Assembly: GCF_001310085.1 (NCBI RefSeq)
Contig: NZ_CP012643.1
Span: forward strand, 4,408,001 to 4,472,000
Direction: 5' to 3'
From: Rufibacter tibetensis
Lineage (GTDB): Bacteria; Bacteroidota; Bacteroidia; Cytophagales; Hymenobacteraceae
DNA length: 64,000 bases
The notes beneath the pieces are model-generated. The model worked only from the letters and a program-made list of their open reading frames with translations, had not been told where the DNA came from and searched no databases. The position numbers and the translations under genes were made by a program. This document shows, one piece after another, positions 1-8,470 of this stretch. How positions within the stretch are numbered: the first letter of the stretch is position 1; each line of letters opens with the position of its first letter.

Positions 1-209
1 GGATTTGAGGTTTTCTAAGCCAACTGTCCCTTTCGTTTAGGGGCCGTTTTGTTAATACCGATTTATACTTTGCTGCCCAGTGTTGAAATGAATTTCGCTG
101 AGTAGTCTTTTCCTTACATCTTCTTGATAGGTTCCTCGTTTTTATAAGAAGGCTATTTTCTAGCTGAGAGGTTACTTTTAAGAAACCATGCTATAAATGC
201 GTTTCCTAT

Positions 210-217
210 TACCTTTG
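210..217 (+). promoter_or_regulatory. candidate promoter -7 element for the first aldo/keto reductase
   Basis: TACCTTTG matches the Bacteroidota -7 consensus TAnnTTTG and lies 41 bp before the ATG at 259. I see no clear TTG at the usual distance upstream. The rest of 1-258 holds nothing else I can recognise. Confidence 0.4.
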
Positions 218-258
218 GCTTTAAAGGCTTTCTTTAATTACATAAAGAGTATCCACAC

Positions 259-1155
259 ATGAAGTATAACCAACTTGGTACCTCCACCTTAACGGTAAGT
301 GAAATAAGCTTCGGGTGCATGTCTTTACCCAATGACGAGTCTGAAAGCATTTCTCTTCTGCATCAGGCTTTAGGCGGCGGCATCACCTTATTTGATACCG
401 CAGATTTGTATGAGAAGGGAAAGAACGAGGAGACTGTGGGCAAAGCCTTCAAAGGAAAACGGGACCAGGTGGTGCTGGCTACCAAGGTAGGAAATCAGTG
501 GCGGCCCGATGGCAGCGGCTGGGACTGGAACCCCACCAAAGCTTATATTCTGGAGTCGGTGGAGAAAAGCCTGAGAAGCCTTCAAACCGACTATATAGAT
601 CTCTACCAACTGCACGGTGGCACCATTGAAGACCCCATAGACGAAACCATTGAGGCGTTTGAGCTGCTGAAAGAGCAGGGCAAGATACGGGAGTATGGCA
701 TGTCCTCCATCAGGCCCAACGTGATCAGGCAGTACGTGAAGAAGTCTAACCTGGTAAGTGTCATGATGCAGTACAGTCTTCTGGACCGCCGCCCCGAGGA
801 ACAAATGCTGGATTTGCTGCACGACCATAAAATAGGCGTTCTGGCCCGGGGAAGCTTGGCGCAGGGCCTTTTATTGGGCAAAACCCCGAAGACGTACCTA
901 AACCACACCCTAGAAGAAGTAACCCAAACTGCCGAAGCGTTGAAAGCCATTGCCGGTGCAGAGAACGTTCTAAACACGTCGGTGAAATATGTTCTGCACC
1001 ATCCGGCCGTGACTACCGCAGTGCTGGGCATCAGGACGGCCTCTCACCTGGAACAGGCTTTTGCCGTGGTCAAAGCACCTTCGCTATCAGAAGAAACCTT
1101 GCTTTATTTGCATAAACAAATTCCAGCAGAAGTGTATGAGCACCACCGAAATTAA
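259..1155 (+). CDS. aldo/keto reductase, first of two
   Basis: This 298-residue protein is a soluble NAD(P)H-dependent oxidoreductase of the aldo/keto reductase superfamily with a TIM-barrel fold; the substrate cannot be told from sequence. The catalytic set is visible: Asp in LFDTADLYEKG (about residues 45-55), the Tyr five residues later, Lys in VLATKVGNQW and His in YQLHGG. The C-terminal SVKYVLHHPAVTTAVLGIR segment is the typical cofactor-binding end. It is complete and of normal length. A second family member follows at 1363 in the same direction but is clearly diverged, so this is not a recent duplication. The ATG follows a candidate promoter by about 40 bp. Confidence 0.9.
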   Translation: MKYNQLGTSTLTVSEISFGCMSLPNDESESISLLHQALGGGITLFDTADLYEKGKNEETVGKAFKGKRDQVVLATKVGNQWRPDGSGWDWNPTKAYILESVEKSLRSLQTDYIDLYQLHGGTIEDPIDETIEAFELLKEQGKIREYGMSSIRPNVIRQYVKKSNLVSVMMQYSLLDRRPEEQMLDLLHDHKIGVLARGSLAQGLLLGKTPKTYLNHTLEEVTQTAEALKAIAGAENVLNTSVKYVLHHPAVTTAVLGIRTASHLEQAFAVVKAPSLSEETLLYLHKQIPAEVYEHHRN

Positions 1156-1291
1156 ACTTTCTGCAACAATGAAAGAGCAGAATGGAAGGAAAATAGATCT
1201 ACGGACTAGACCTTTGCAGGGTATTTTGTTTTAACCTTGTTTTGAGGAAAATGGCTAGAAACAAAATTAACCCTCTAGTAAGATCGAAAAA

Positions 1292-1333
1292 TTACCTCAA
1301 AAGCTTTTATCCTTTTAGAAGCTTCTGAGGTAA
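1292..1333. repeat. intergenic imperfect palindrome between the two aldo/keto reductases
   Basis: TTACCTCA (1292-1299) is mirrored by TGAGGTAA (1326-1333), with further pairing of AAGCTT on both sides and a T-rich/A-rich middle. It lies 30 bp upstream of the next start codon. It resembles the other intergenic hairpins listed in this window. Confidence 0.6.
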
Positions 1334-1362
1334 ACATCCATCACGTAACATATCACACAACT

Positions 1363-2349
1363 ATGAACTATAGAGTATTAGGAAAAACTGGATTTAACGT
1401 CTCTGAGATCTCTTTGGGCACCTGGCAGGTAGGTGGCCGCTGGGGCGAACCCTTCAATGAGCAAACAGCTGAAACCATCATCAATTCGGCCATTGACGCG
1501 GGCGTGAATTTCATTGATACTGCCGACGTCTACAGCGATGGGCTTAGTGAAGCAGCCGTTGCCCGCGTGGTGAAAAGCCGCTCAGAAGAAGTGTTCCTGG
1601 CCACCAAGTGCGGACGCCAGATACAGCCGCATGTGTCGCAAGGGTACACTCCGGAAAGCCTCACCAAATATGTGGAGCAAAGCCTCCAAAACATGAAGCT
1701 TGAAACCCTTGACCTGATTCAGCTGCACTGTCCGCCCACCGAAGTATATACCCGTCCCGAGATTTTTGAGACCTTTGACCGCCTGAAAGAACAAGGTAAA
1801 ATCCGCAATTTAGGTGTGAGCGTTGAATTAGTAGACGAGGCCCTGATGGCCATGAAGTACCCCAACGTGACCACGGTGCAAGTAATCTTCAACATGTTCC
1901 GCCTGAAGCCCAGCGAGCAGCTTTTCTCTGCCGCCAAAGAAAACAACATAGGCTTGATTGTGCGGGTACCTTTAGCCAGCGGATTACTGACCGGCAAAAT
2001 GTCGCATGAAACTACCTTCCAACCCGAAGACCACCGCACCTTTAACCGCAACGGCGAAGCTTTTGACAAAGGCGAAACGTTCTCGGGCGTGGACTTTGAC
2101 CTGGGGTTGGATGCAGTTGAAGAATTGAAACAGTTGTTCCCGGGACAGGAGCCATTGGCAGCCTGGGCCCTTCGCTGGATTCTGATGTTTCCAGAGGTAA
2201 GTACCGTCATCCCTGGTGCCTCACGTCCAGAGCAGATTACTTCTAACCTCAATGCCGCTGCTTTGCCGCCGTTAACCTCAGAGCAAATGGAAGGTGTGCA
2301 GTCTGTCTACGACAAGTTTATTAAACAAACCGTGCACCAGCTTTGGTAA
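1363..2349 (+). CDS. aldo/keto reductase, second of two
   Basis: A 328-residue aldo/keto reductase with the catalytic residues in place: FIDTADVYSDG (Asp and Tyr), FLATKCGRQ (Lys) and IQLHCPP (His). The C-terminal AWALRWILMFPEVSTVIPG block is the NADP-binding end seen in the family. It is close in style to the YajO/Tas-like AKR group, so a broad aldehyde or ketone substrate range is likely; that part is inference. The ATG at 1363 follows a 207 bp gap that holds a palindrome, so it probably has its own promoter. A strong terminator-like hairpin sits 90 bp downstream. Confidence 0.9.
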   Translation: MNYRVLGKTGFNVSEISLGTWQVGGRWGEPFNEQTAETIINSAIDAGVNFIDTADVYSDGLSEAAVARVVKSRSEEVFLATKCGRQIQPHVSQGYTPESLTKYVEQSLQNMKLETLDLIQLHCPPTEVYTRPEIFETFDRLKEQGKIRNLGVSVELVDEALMAMKYPNVTTVQVIFNMFRLKPSEQLFSAAKENNIGLIVRVPLASGLLTGKMSHETTFQPEDHRTFNRNGEAFDKGETFSGVDFDLGLDAVEELKQLFPGQEPLAAWALRWILMFPEVSTVIPGASRPEQITSNLNAAALPPLTSEQMEGVQSVYDKFIKQTVHQLW

Positions 2350-2732
2350 GGGAGAATTTGCCATAGAAAGCTTAGAACTTATAAGGAAAGCTTTTGCTAA
2401 AAGAAGAACTTCTGGAGTTTGAAGTGACAGGAATATAAAAAAAGGGGGCGTCCCCGATGCCCCCTTTTTAAACAAAAATAAAAAACCCTGTATTGAAGTG
2501 TTTTGACCCTCTTCATCGGGTGGCAAAGTACAATGGTACATTCCGGTTTAGAAATACCTATTAGTAGGTGTTTATTACTTATTTTTAAGTATTCCTTTCC
2601 TCCTGAAACAGGTTCTTCCTACCATCGTTTTTACTTAAACAATTGCTTCCTCCAGAAAAGTAACTCTATCCTGAACCTTCTTTTCCAGTAGGCAAGACTA
2701 GTTTTACCACCAAGTTTATTTTATTCTTGCCC
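2350..2732. other. intergenic region with a terminator hairpin
   Basis: This gap of about 380 bp holds the hairpin at 2439-2469 and otherwise T-rich DNA. An open frame of 62 codons at 2503-2691 has no coding character and is not called. Confidence 0.6.
2439..2469. terminator. rho-independent terminator, usable from both sides
   Basis: An 11-bp perfect stem (AAAAAGGGGGC / GCCCCCTTTTT) with a 9-nt loop has an A-tract on one flank and a T-tract on the other. It would stop transcription from the aldo/keto reductase at 1363. Confidence 0.85.
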
Positions 2733-3194
2733 ATGTATACCAGAGAACAAGCTTCCCAACTGAGACAAGCCTTTTGGACCACCTTTGGGCAATATATTGC
2801 GCCGCATCCATCGGCGGAGGGTTTGAAGATCAATTGGTCTAACTACAAAACAGGAATTAAGCACGTGTACTTCAGGATGCGGGCCGAAACCAAAGTAGCC
2901 TCCATTGGCATAGAAATCACCCATCCAGACCCCGAACTGCAGGAGTTGTTTTATGAGCAGTTTCTGGAATTAAAAGGCTATCTGCACGAAACCTTGGGCG
3001 AGGAGTGGGAATGGGATTTGCACACCACCAATGAGTTTGGCGAAACCATTACCCGTATTTACAAAGAGATAAGGCCGGTCAACGTCTTCAACCGGGAAGA
3101 CTGGCCCGCCCTGATCTCCTTCTTCAAACCCAGAATCATTGCCTTAGATGAATTCTGGAGTGATGCCCAGTACAGCTTTGAATCTTTAAAGTAG
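2733..3194 (+). CDS. DUF4268 domain-containing protein
   Basis: A 153-residue cytoplasmic protein recognisable as a stand-alone DUF4268: an N-terminal helix (YTREQASQLRQAFWTTFGQY), a KINWSNYKTGIKHVYFRM core, an alternating strand (KVASIGIEITHPD) and a C-terminal LISFFKPRIIALDEFW helix. DUF4268 also occurs as the last domain of some restriction-type proteins, but here it is the whole protein and its function is not established. I chose the ATG at 2733 over an in-frame TTG two codons earlier. It stands alone between a terminator and a convergent small gene. Confidence 0.8.
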   Translation: MYTREQASQLRQAFWTTFGQYIAPHPSAEGLKINWSNYKTGIKHVYFRMRAETKVASIGIEITHPDPELQELFYEQFLELKGYLHETLGEEWEWDLHTTNEFGETITRIYKEIRPVNVFNREDWPALISFFKPRIIALDEFWSDAQYSFESLK

Positions 3195-3228
3195 AAGGTC
3201 ATTCAGATCACTTAGCAGAGAAGTTTCC

Positions 3229-3549
3229 TTACCAAAGGTGATCCTCTTCACCTTCCTGTTCTCTGTGATGCCGGTAAAAGCCAGACTGGTCATGCAGCGG
3301 GTCGCCTTTTCCCTCTAAGTGGTTCTGTAAATCCTGGTGCATTTTCTGCTGGTCTAACTGCAGGAATTCTTTCCAGAGAACCTGGTCATTCAAGGTCATA
3401 CTTTCCACAAGTTCTTCTAATTGAATGCTTTTACCTTCCTCCACCAGCTTCTGCAAATGCGGATCAGTGGTGAGCAATTGGTTTATCTTCTCTCTGAAAT
3501 GGCCGTTCAGTTCCTTGTACCGGTCGGCATCCCATTCTGTATTTTCCAT
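3229..3549 (-). CDS. small charged hypothetical protein
   Basis: I do not recognise this 106-residue protein. It is rich in Glu, Gln, Leu and His, predicted mostly helical (for example KINQLLTTDPHLQKLVEEG), with no signal peptide or membrane segment and an acidic, His-rich tail (HHREQEGEEDHLW). It is convergent with the DUF4268 gene, with 34 bp between the stops. Composition suggests a real soluble protein. No catalytic motif is visible. Confidence 0.6.
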   Translation of the reverse strand: MENTEWDADRYKELNGHFREKINQLLTTDPHLQKLVEEGKSIQLEELVESMTLNDQVLWKEFLQLDQQKMHQDLQNHLEGKGDPLHDQSGFYRHHREQEGEEDHLW

Positions 3550-3709
3550 AGTGTCCTCTGATTGTTTCTCCTTCAGCTTTTACGCAAAAAGAGGGGTAGA
3601 TGTGCGGTAAATGAAAGCACTACTTAAGCAGATGCTGTTTTGTACCTGCTTTTTTGAAACCAACCATGAAACCTTTGCTGCTGGTAACTCTCTAGCCTAA
3701 GGCGAAGTG

Positions 3710-4897
3710 TTAGAGTAAAGTGAGAGGGTACCACTCGTCTTCTTTGAATTCAGTTTTATTTGTGGGAAGAGAAAGTAAGGCTTTTGCCTTAAGAATGCTG
3801 GTTAAATCTCCGGAACCTGTGGTTGATACGGGAATAGCTTTCAAGATGCCTTCTTCGTTGCGTAAAACTACTGGCACATGATATGTGAGAGCAGGTTTAT
3901 AGGTGATGGGTTGAGCCAACTGTGCAGACTGCTGTTGAGGTGGCAAACCCAGGGAAGCCTGCAGCCAAGCTCTGAAGTACAGGTGGTAGCATACAAACGT
4001 GGAGACCGGATTACCAGGAAACCCGAAGACGATCTTCCCGGCAGGCAAAGTGCCAAACAGCATGGGCTTACCAGGCTTTTGGGCTATTTTATGAAAAACA
4101 AGCTCTAAACCCAATTGCTCCAGTACGTGCGGCAGAAAATCAAACTTTCCTTTTGAAACTGCCCCGGATAGCAGAACCACATCATGCTCCTGTATGATGG
4201 AAGACAGGTTCTCGTGCATTAGCTCCGGATGGTCTGGTAAATGAAATAGATTTGCCTGAAGATGCTCCTCTAGTAAAGCCGCTGCCAACATGTAGGCATT
4301 GGACCTCCTGATTTGGTGGGGCAGGGGCGTTTCGTGTACTTCCACCAACTCATCACCGGTTGAGCAAATAGCTATTTTAGGTAGAGAATAAACCTGCACC
4401 CTAGACAAGCCTACTGAAGCCAACGTGCCAATCATAGCTGGGGTGATTTTTGTACCGGCTGCAATCAAAGTAGCTCCAACTTTCTCATCTGATCCCTGAA
4501 CGTGGATGTTCTGGCCCTTTACCACCTGTTCGGCTTGAATGGTAGCGATTCCGTCTTGAATGATACAAACTTCATAGGGAACTACGGCGTTGGCGTTGCG
4601 AGGCAGCATGGCGCCAGTCATTATTTCTATGCAGGTTCCTGCCTGGTCCAGGCTGGTTTGGGGAGCACCTGCCGCCTGAAGCTGAGCAATGGGGAAAGAC
4701 CTTAGGCCTGAGAGGAAATCTTCGGCTCTGATGGCAATGCCGTCCATCGTGACCCGGTCAAAGGGTGGAAAATCCCGGTCGGCTTTCACCTCTTGGGCCA
4801 GTACTCGGTGAAGTGACTTTAGTAGGGCAACCTCTTCAACCTCTAAGGTAACTTTGTACTGCCGCACCAGTTGTAAAGCTTCTTCTGCTGAAATCAT
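3710..4897 (-). CDS. moeA: molybdopterin molybdotransferase MoeA
   Basis: MoeA (395 residues, normal length) inserts molybdate into adenylylated molybdopterin, giving Mo-molybdopterin. Visible features are the N-terminal substrate loop DRDFPPFDRVTMDG, the MPT-binding region with GSDEKVGATLIAAG, the MogA-like domain with ICSTGDELV and SGAVSKGKFDFLP, and the FGFPGNPVSTFVCY signature. The glycine-rich motif reads SGAVSKG where many MoeA proteins have SGGVSMG. It is the last gene of the minus-strand cofactor locus, 5 bp after the TauE-like gene. No MogA/MoaB that would supply its adenylylated substrate is present in the window. Confidence 0.93.
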   Translation of the reverse strand: MISAEEALQLVRQYKVTLEVEEVALLKSLHRVLAQEVKADRDFPPFDRVTMDGIAIRAEDFLSGLRSFPIAQLQAAGAPQTSLDQAGTCIEIMTGAMLPRNANAVVPYEVCIIQDGIATIQAEQVVKGQNIHVQGSDEKVGATLIAAGTKITPAMIGTLASVGLSRVQVYSLPKIAICSTGDELVEVHETPLPHQIRRSNAYMLAAALLEEHLQANLFHLPDHPELMHENLSSIIQEHDVVLLSGAVSKGKFDFLPHVLEQLGLELVFHKIAQKPGKPMLFGTLPAGKIVFGFPGNPVSTFVCYHLYFRAWLQASLGLPPQQQSAQLAQPITYKPALTYHVPVVLRNEEGILKAIPVSTTGSGDLTSILKAKALLSLPTNKTEFKEDEWYPLTLL

Positions 4898-4902
4898 AGG
4901 TG

Positions 4903-5670
4903 TCAGGTGTAACTCAGAACCAGCTTGAGGCCAATGAACAGGACGAATGCTCCCGTCAAGCCTTTCACTACTTGCGGCTGGATTTTACGCAGGCTTATCC
5001 GGGTGCCCAGCTGTCCGCCTATAAAGACAGCCAGTAACAAAGGCAACAGGAGGGTAGGCTCGGCTTTGAAGTTGCCGCTGGCTATCTGTCCTGCCAAACC
5101 CGCTATGGAGTTTACCAGAATGAAAAAGGAAGCTAAGGCCGCAATCGTTTTAGGGTTCGCCCACCTAAGCAAATGTAGTACCGGCGACAACAGAATCCCT
5201 CCGCCAATACCTACTAACCCAGAAACAAAGCCGGCTCCTGCCCCTAATATTAAATTGAAGAGCCTGGTATGCTGTGAGTATTGTATTTGGCTAGCTACGG
5301 GCTGGGTAAAGTACTGTACAATCAGGAGCACGCCCGAAAAGACTAATACACAACCTAAACAAATAAAGAATACTGCTTGGGAAAGCGCAAAGGTAGCTCC
5401 CAGAAAGGCGGCCGGAACACTGCACAGCACCAAAGGTAGAAACTTCTTCAAGTCAAACAGCCCATCTTTGTAGAAGAGGTACGTACTGCCAGAAACCACC
5501 ACCAAATTACAAAGCAGGGCGGTTGATTTGATCTCCAAAAAGTTAGGCAAGAACAAGGCCAGCAAAGCCAAATAGCTGGAGCCACCCCCGAACCCTACCG
5601 AGGAGTAAAGGGTGGCAATGACAAAGAAGCTGAGCACCAGCAAAAGGAGGTTCAGGTCAAAAGTCATCAT
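4903..5670 (-). CDS. TauE/SafE (TSUP) family membrane permease
   Basis: This protein of about 255 residues has roughly eight hydrophobic segments and the TSUP family pattern: VGFGGGSSYLALLALFLPN near the N-terminus and its pseudo-repeat VSGLVGIGGGILLSPVLHLL in the second half. The family exports sulfite, sulfoacetate or related anions, or takes up sulfur compounds; the substrate cannot be assigned. I place the start at the ATG at 5670, which overlaps the moeB stop as ATGA (a second ATG follows directly), rather than a longer frame opening inside moeB. The overlap and the 5-bp gap to moeA mean it is translated as part of the cofactor operon. Confidence 0.85.
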   Translation of the reverse strand: MMTFDLNLLLLVLSFFVIATLYSSVGFGGGSSYLALLALFLPNFLEIKSTALLCNLVVVSGSTYLFYKDGLFDLKKFLPLVLCSVPAAFLGATFALSQAVFFICLGCVLVFSGVLLIVQYFTQPVASQIQYSQHTRLFNLILGAGAGFVSGLVGIGGGILLSPVLHLLRWANPKTIAALASFFILVNSIAGLAGQIASGNFKAEPTLLLPLLLAVFIGGQLGTRISLRKIQPQVVKGLTGAFVLFIGLKLVLSYT

Positions 5671-6752
5671 TTTACTACTAGGGTATCTGGTAATTGGTGG
5701 AGCCATGCCTCCATGCCACCTGCCATACTGAATACCTCAAGCCCGGGTTCCTTTTTCAGCAGCAGTTCAGCAGCTTTCAAACTGCGGCCTCCTTTCTGGC
5801 AGATGGTCACCACCGGAAGATGCAGGGGCAACTGATCTAGTTGGAAAGGCAGAACGCCTAGGGGCGTAAGTAGCGCTTTCTGCAAATGTGCCTGGGCATA
5901 TTCGTTCTGTTCCCTAACGTCCAGCAGCAAAAATTTCTTTCCCTGGCTAAACCATTCATATACCTCATGAACAGAAACTTCTGGAACAGTACTGCACGAA
6001 TCTACCACATATGAAGATTGTAAAGTTTGTATGCTTTGGTTCTGCGGGTTGGCTTTCAGCTTTATTTTGTACTGGGTCAGGTTCAGGTAATCCAGCATAA
6101 GCAAAGACCCAGAGATGGATTTTCCTACGCCCGTCAGCACTTTTACCGCTTCTAACGCTTGTTGCATGCCTATGAGTCCAGGTACTACGCCCAGCACCCC
6201 GGCTGTATTGCAATCTGGGATTTCTGAAGCAGAAGGCGGCGTAGGGTAGAGGCAGCGGTAGGTGGGACCTCCATGGTAGTTGAATACGCTTACCTGACCC
6301 TCAAACTGGTGCAGCGCACCGTAAACAAACGGTTTGCCCAGCACCACACAAGCGTCATTGATGAGATATCGGGCTTCAAAGTTATCGGTTGCATCTATGA
6401 CTAAATCATACCCCTGTATGATTTCTAAAGCATTCTGCGGGGTGAGATGTGTTTTGTAAGAAGTGAACTGGATTTCCGGGTTCAATTGTGCCAGTTTTTG
6501 TACAGCTACTTCTACCTTCAATTGGCCTACTTCAGCAGTGCTGTACAACACCTGGCGGTGCAGGTTACTTAAACTGATCTGGTCTCCGTCTACCAGTCCT
6601 AGGTAACCAATGCCCATACCGGTTAAGTACTGCAGCACAGGAACGCCTAAGCCCCCGGCACCTACCACCAGCACCTTGGCCTCCACCAGTTTTTGCTGGG
6701 CCTCGGGGCCAAATCCAGGTAGTTGTACTTGTCGGCTATAACGGTTGTCCAT
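5667..6752 (-). CDS. moeB: HesA/MoeB/ThiF adenylyltransferase fused to rhodanese
   Basis: The 361-residue protein has a ThiF/MoeB adenylating domain (about 4-245) and a C-terminal rhodanese domain (about 262-357). ATP binding is shown by VVGAGGLGVPVLQYL and by LVDGDQISLSNLHRQ. The rhodanese cysteine is C318 in TICQKGGRS. By family knowledge it adenylates the C-terminal Gly-Gly of MoaD and may also load sulfur onto it. The zinc-binding cysteines of classical MoeB are mostly gone: TYRC replaces CxxC (only C167 kept), and the second CxxC position reads NPQNQ. It lies between moaC and the TauE-like gene. Confidence 0.9.
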   Translation of the reverse strand: MDNRYSRQVQLPGFGPEAQQKLVEAKVLVVGAGGLGVPVLQYLTGMGIGYLGLVDGDQISLSNLHRQVLYSTAEVGQLKVEVAVQKLAQLNPEIQFTSYKTHLTPQNALEIIQGYDLVIDATDNFEARYLINDACVVLGKPFVYGALHQFEGQVSVFNYHGGPTYRCLYPTPPSASEIPDCNTAGVLGVVPGLIGMQQALEAVKVLTGVGKSISGSLLMLDYLNLTQYKIKLKANPQNQSIQTLQSSYVVDSCSTVPEVSVHEVYEWFSQGKKFLLLDVREQNEYAQAHLQKALLTPLGVLPFQLDQLPLHLPVVTICQKGGRSLKAAELLLKKEPGLEVFSMAGGMEAWLHQLPDTLVVK

Positions 6753-6781
6753 GGTTCTGGTTTGAAAGGTATTTTTGGAGC

Positions 6782-6813
6782 ACCTGTTTCACTAAAAAGC
6801 TGAAAAAGCAGGT
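6782..6813. repeat. small imperfect palindrome between moeB and moaC
   Basis: ACCTG (6782-6786) pairs with CAGGT (6809-6813) around an A-rich centre. It is a weak member of the intergenic hairpin set. Confidence 0.35.
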
Positions 6814-6814
6814 A

Positions 6815-7294
6815 TTACTTGCCGGGATTGATGTCTGATTTACCGCCGGTTTTATGAAGCAGCCTGACATTTGAAATGGTGATGTCATGGGTCAAGGCTT
6901 TGCACATGTCGTAAATGCAAAGTGCCGCCGCTGAAGCGCCAGTCAAAGCCTCCATCTCAACACCCGTTTTTCCTTCGCACCGTACCAGGCATATCACTTT
7001 CAACGCAAAATTATCAGCGGGTTCAATGTCTATTTTGCAGGTTGAAAGCGCCAATGGGTGGCACAACGGGATAATGTCTGACGTTTTTTTAGCTGCCATT
7101 ACCCCGGCAATGATGGCCGTCTGGAATACCGCTCCCTTTTTGGTAAGGAAGTTCTGTCCGGATAGCTGCTCAAATACTTCCTCCGGAAACTGCACAGTAG
7201 ATTCGGCAATGGCCGTTCTTATGGTTACTTGTTTTTGGGAAATGTCTACCATGCTAGGCAAGCCCTGATCATTTATATGGGAAAGCGAACTCAT
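6815..7294 (-). CDS. moaC: cyclic pyranopterin monophosphate synthase MoaC
   Basis: MoaC (159 residues) converts the MoaA product, 3',8-cyclo-7,8-dihydro-GTP, into cyclic pyranopterin monophosphate. The family hallmarks are present: MVDISQKQVTIRTAIAES at the N-terminus, the IIPLCHPLALSTCKID block, VEMEALTGASAAALCIYDMCKA in the core and KTGGKSD near the end. It is a single-domain MoaC; the MogA/MoaB domain fused to MoaC in some bacteria is absent. It lies 174 bp downstream of moaA, so it may have its own promoter, although a hairpin sits in that gap. Confidence 0.95.
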   Translation of the reverse strand: MSSLSHINDQGLPSMVDISQKQVTIRTAIAESTVQFPEEVFEQLSGQNFLTKKGAVFQTAIIAGVMAAKKTSDIIPLCHPLALSTCKIDIEPADNFALKVICLVRCEGKTGVEMEALTGASAAALCIYDMCKALTHDITISNVRLLHKTGGKSDINPGK

Positions 7295-7316
7295 GTTTCT
7301 AGTTGTAATATAACCA

Positions 7317-7349
7317 TTTATAAGCTGTTTTTAGAAAAGAAGCTATAAA
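7317..7349. repeat. intergenic imperfect palindrome between moaC and moaA
   Basis: TTTATAAGCT (7317-7326) is mirrored by AGCTATAAA (7341-7349) around the centre GTTTTTAGAAAAG. It is a good example of the T-run/A-run-centred hairpins of this window. Confidence 0.6.
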
Positions 7350-7468
7350 CGGCTTTTGGTTATCTATAGCTGAGCATTGATAAGAAGTAGACTTTCGTTT
7401 ATTAGGTGTTTTCCCAAAAAAAGGACCACAAACAAAACCATTTTTATTTTGTCTCTGTAAACAGCAAC

Positions 7469-8461
7469 CTATCCTCCCAACACCGACATGGATTCATGGA
7501 TGGCTGTACCGTGGCTTGCCTCAGCCGCAAAACCATCCTTCTCGCGTCGTGATACTGCTTCCAAGATTTCCTGTGCTACTTGTTCTGTCGTGTTTCCGCT
7601 CCTGATGACATCACGTAGGTTGGTGGCCGGTGGTCCGTACAGGCAGGTTCTTAGTTCACCCGTGGCACCTAACCGGATGCGGTTGCAGGTGCCGCAGAAT
7701 GTCCGGCTAAATGAAGGGATTATCCCGAAGGAGCCTGCGTACCCCGGAACCTTGTAGTTCACCGAGGTAGAGGATGCCTCACTCTGCAGCTTCTCCAGTG
7801 TTGGGTAATGATTAGTGATGTGCTGGTAAATCTCGCGGTGGCTCCACTGGGGTGTCCCAAAGGTGCTGCTGCCATTAAAGGGCATTTCTTCCAGAAACCT
7901 AACGGCAATGGGTCGATCTTTGGTCAGCTCCACAAAAGGCACAATGTCCTGGATGTTCTTGTTCTCAGCCACCACGCAATTCAACTTGATGTCAAAGCCA
8001 GATTCCATCAAACTGAAGATAGAGGCAAACACGCTGTCAAAACTGTCGCGGCGGGTGATCTTGAAGAATCTTTCCCGGTCCAGAGAATCCAGGCTGATGT
8101 TGATTTTACGGATACCGATTTCCTGCAGGGCTTTGATCTGTTTCTGGTTGAGGGTACCGTTGCTGGTAACGGTGATTTCCTCCAGCCCGGGAATTTGGCT
8201 CAGTTTTCGTAAAAAAGGAATGATTCCGGCGCGCACGAAAGGCTCGCCGCCCGTGATTCTGATCTTGTTTACGCCCATGCTGCAAAAGAGCGCCGAAAGC
8301 TGGTACAATTCCTCAAACGAGAGAAGTTCCTGACGCGCGGCAAAATTCATTCCTTCTTCGGGCATACAGTAGTAGCACCGGAAGTTACACCGGTCGGTGA
8401 CCGAGAGCCGCAGGTACGACAATTGCCGTCCGTATTTATCTATCAAAAGTGATTCACTCAT
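7469..8461 (-). CDS. moaA: GTP 3',8-cyclase MoaA
   Basis: MoaA is the radical-SAM enzyme that starts molybdopterin synthesis from GTP. The N-terminal cluster motif is C25-x3-C29-x2-C32 (RCNFRCYYCMPEEG). The second cluster is in FCGTCNRIRLGATGELRTC, and the GITGGEPFVRAG and ISLDSL motifs are typical. The protein is 330 residues, full length, and ends in Gly-Gly, as needed for activity in studied MoaA proteins. It follows moaE by 9 bp, so moaD, moaE and moaA form one transcription unit. Confidence 0.96.
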   Translation of the reverse strand: MSESLLIDKYGRQLSYLRLSVTDRCNFRCYYCMPEEGMNFAARQELLSFEELYQLSALFCSMGVNKIRITGGEPFVRAGIIPFLRKLSQIPGLEEITVTSNGTLNQKQIKALQEIGIRKINISLDSLDRERFFKITRRDSFDSVFASIFSLMESGFDIKLNCVVAENKNIQDIVPFVELTKDRPIAVRFLEEMPFNGSSTFGTPQWSHREIYQHITNHYPTLEKLQSEASSTSVNYKVPGYAGSFGIIPSFSRTFCGTCNRIRLGATGELRTCLYGPPATNLRDVIRSGNTTEQVAQEILEAVSRREKDGFAAEASHGTAIHESMSVLGG

Positions 8462-8470
8462 AGCAGGGGG

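Noticed and set aside
2503-2691. 62-codon frame after the terminator at 2439
   Set aside because: The translation looks like random T-rich DNA, and the frame begins inside noncoding sequence after a terminator.
4925-5473. 182-codon plus-strand frame inside the TauE-like gene
   Set aside because: Antisense to a well-supported membrane permease; no family features.
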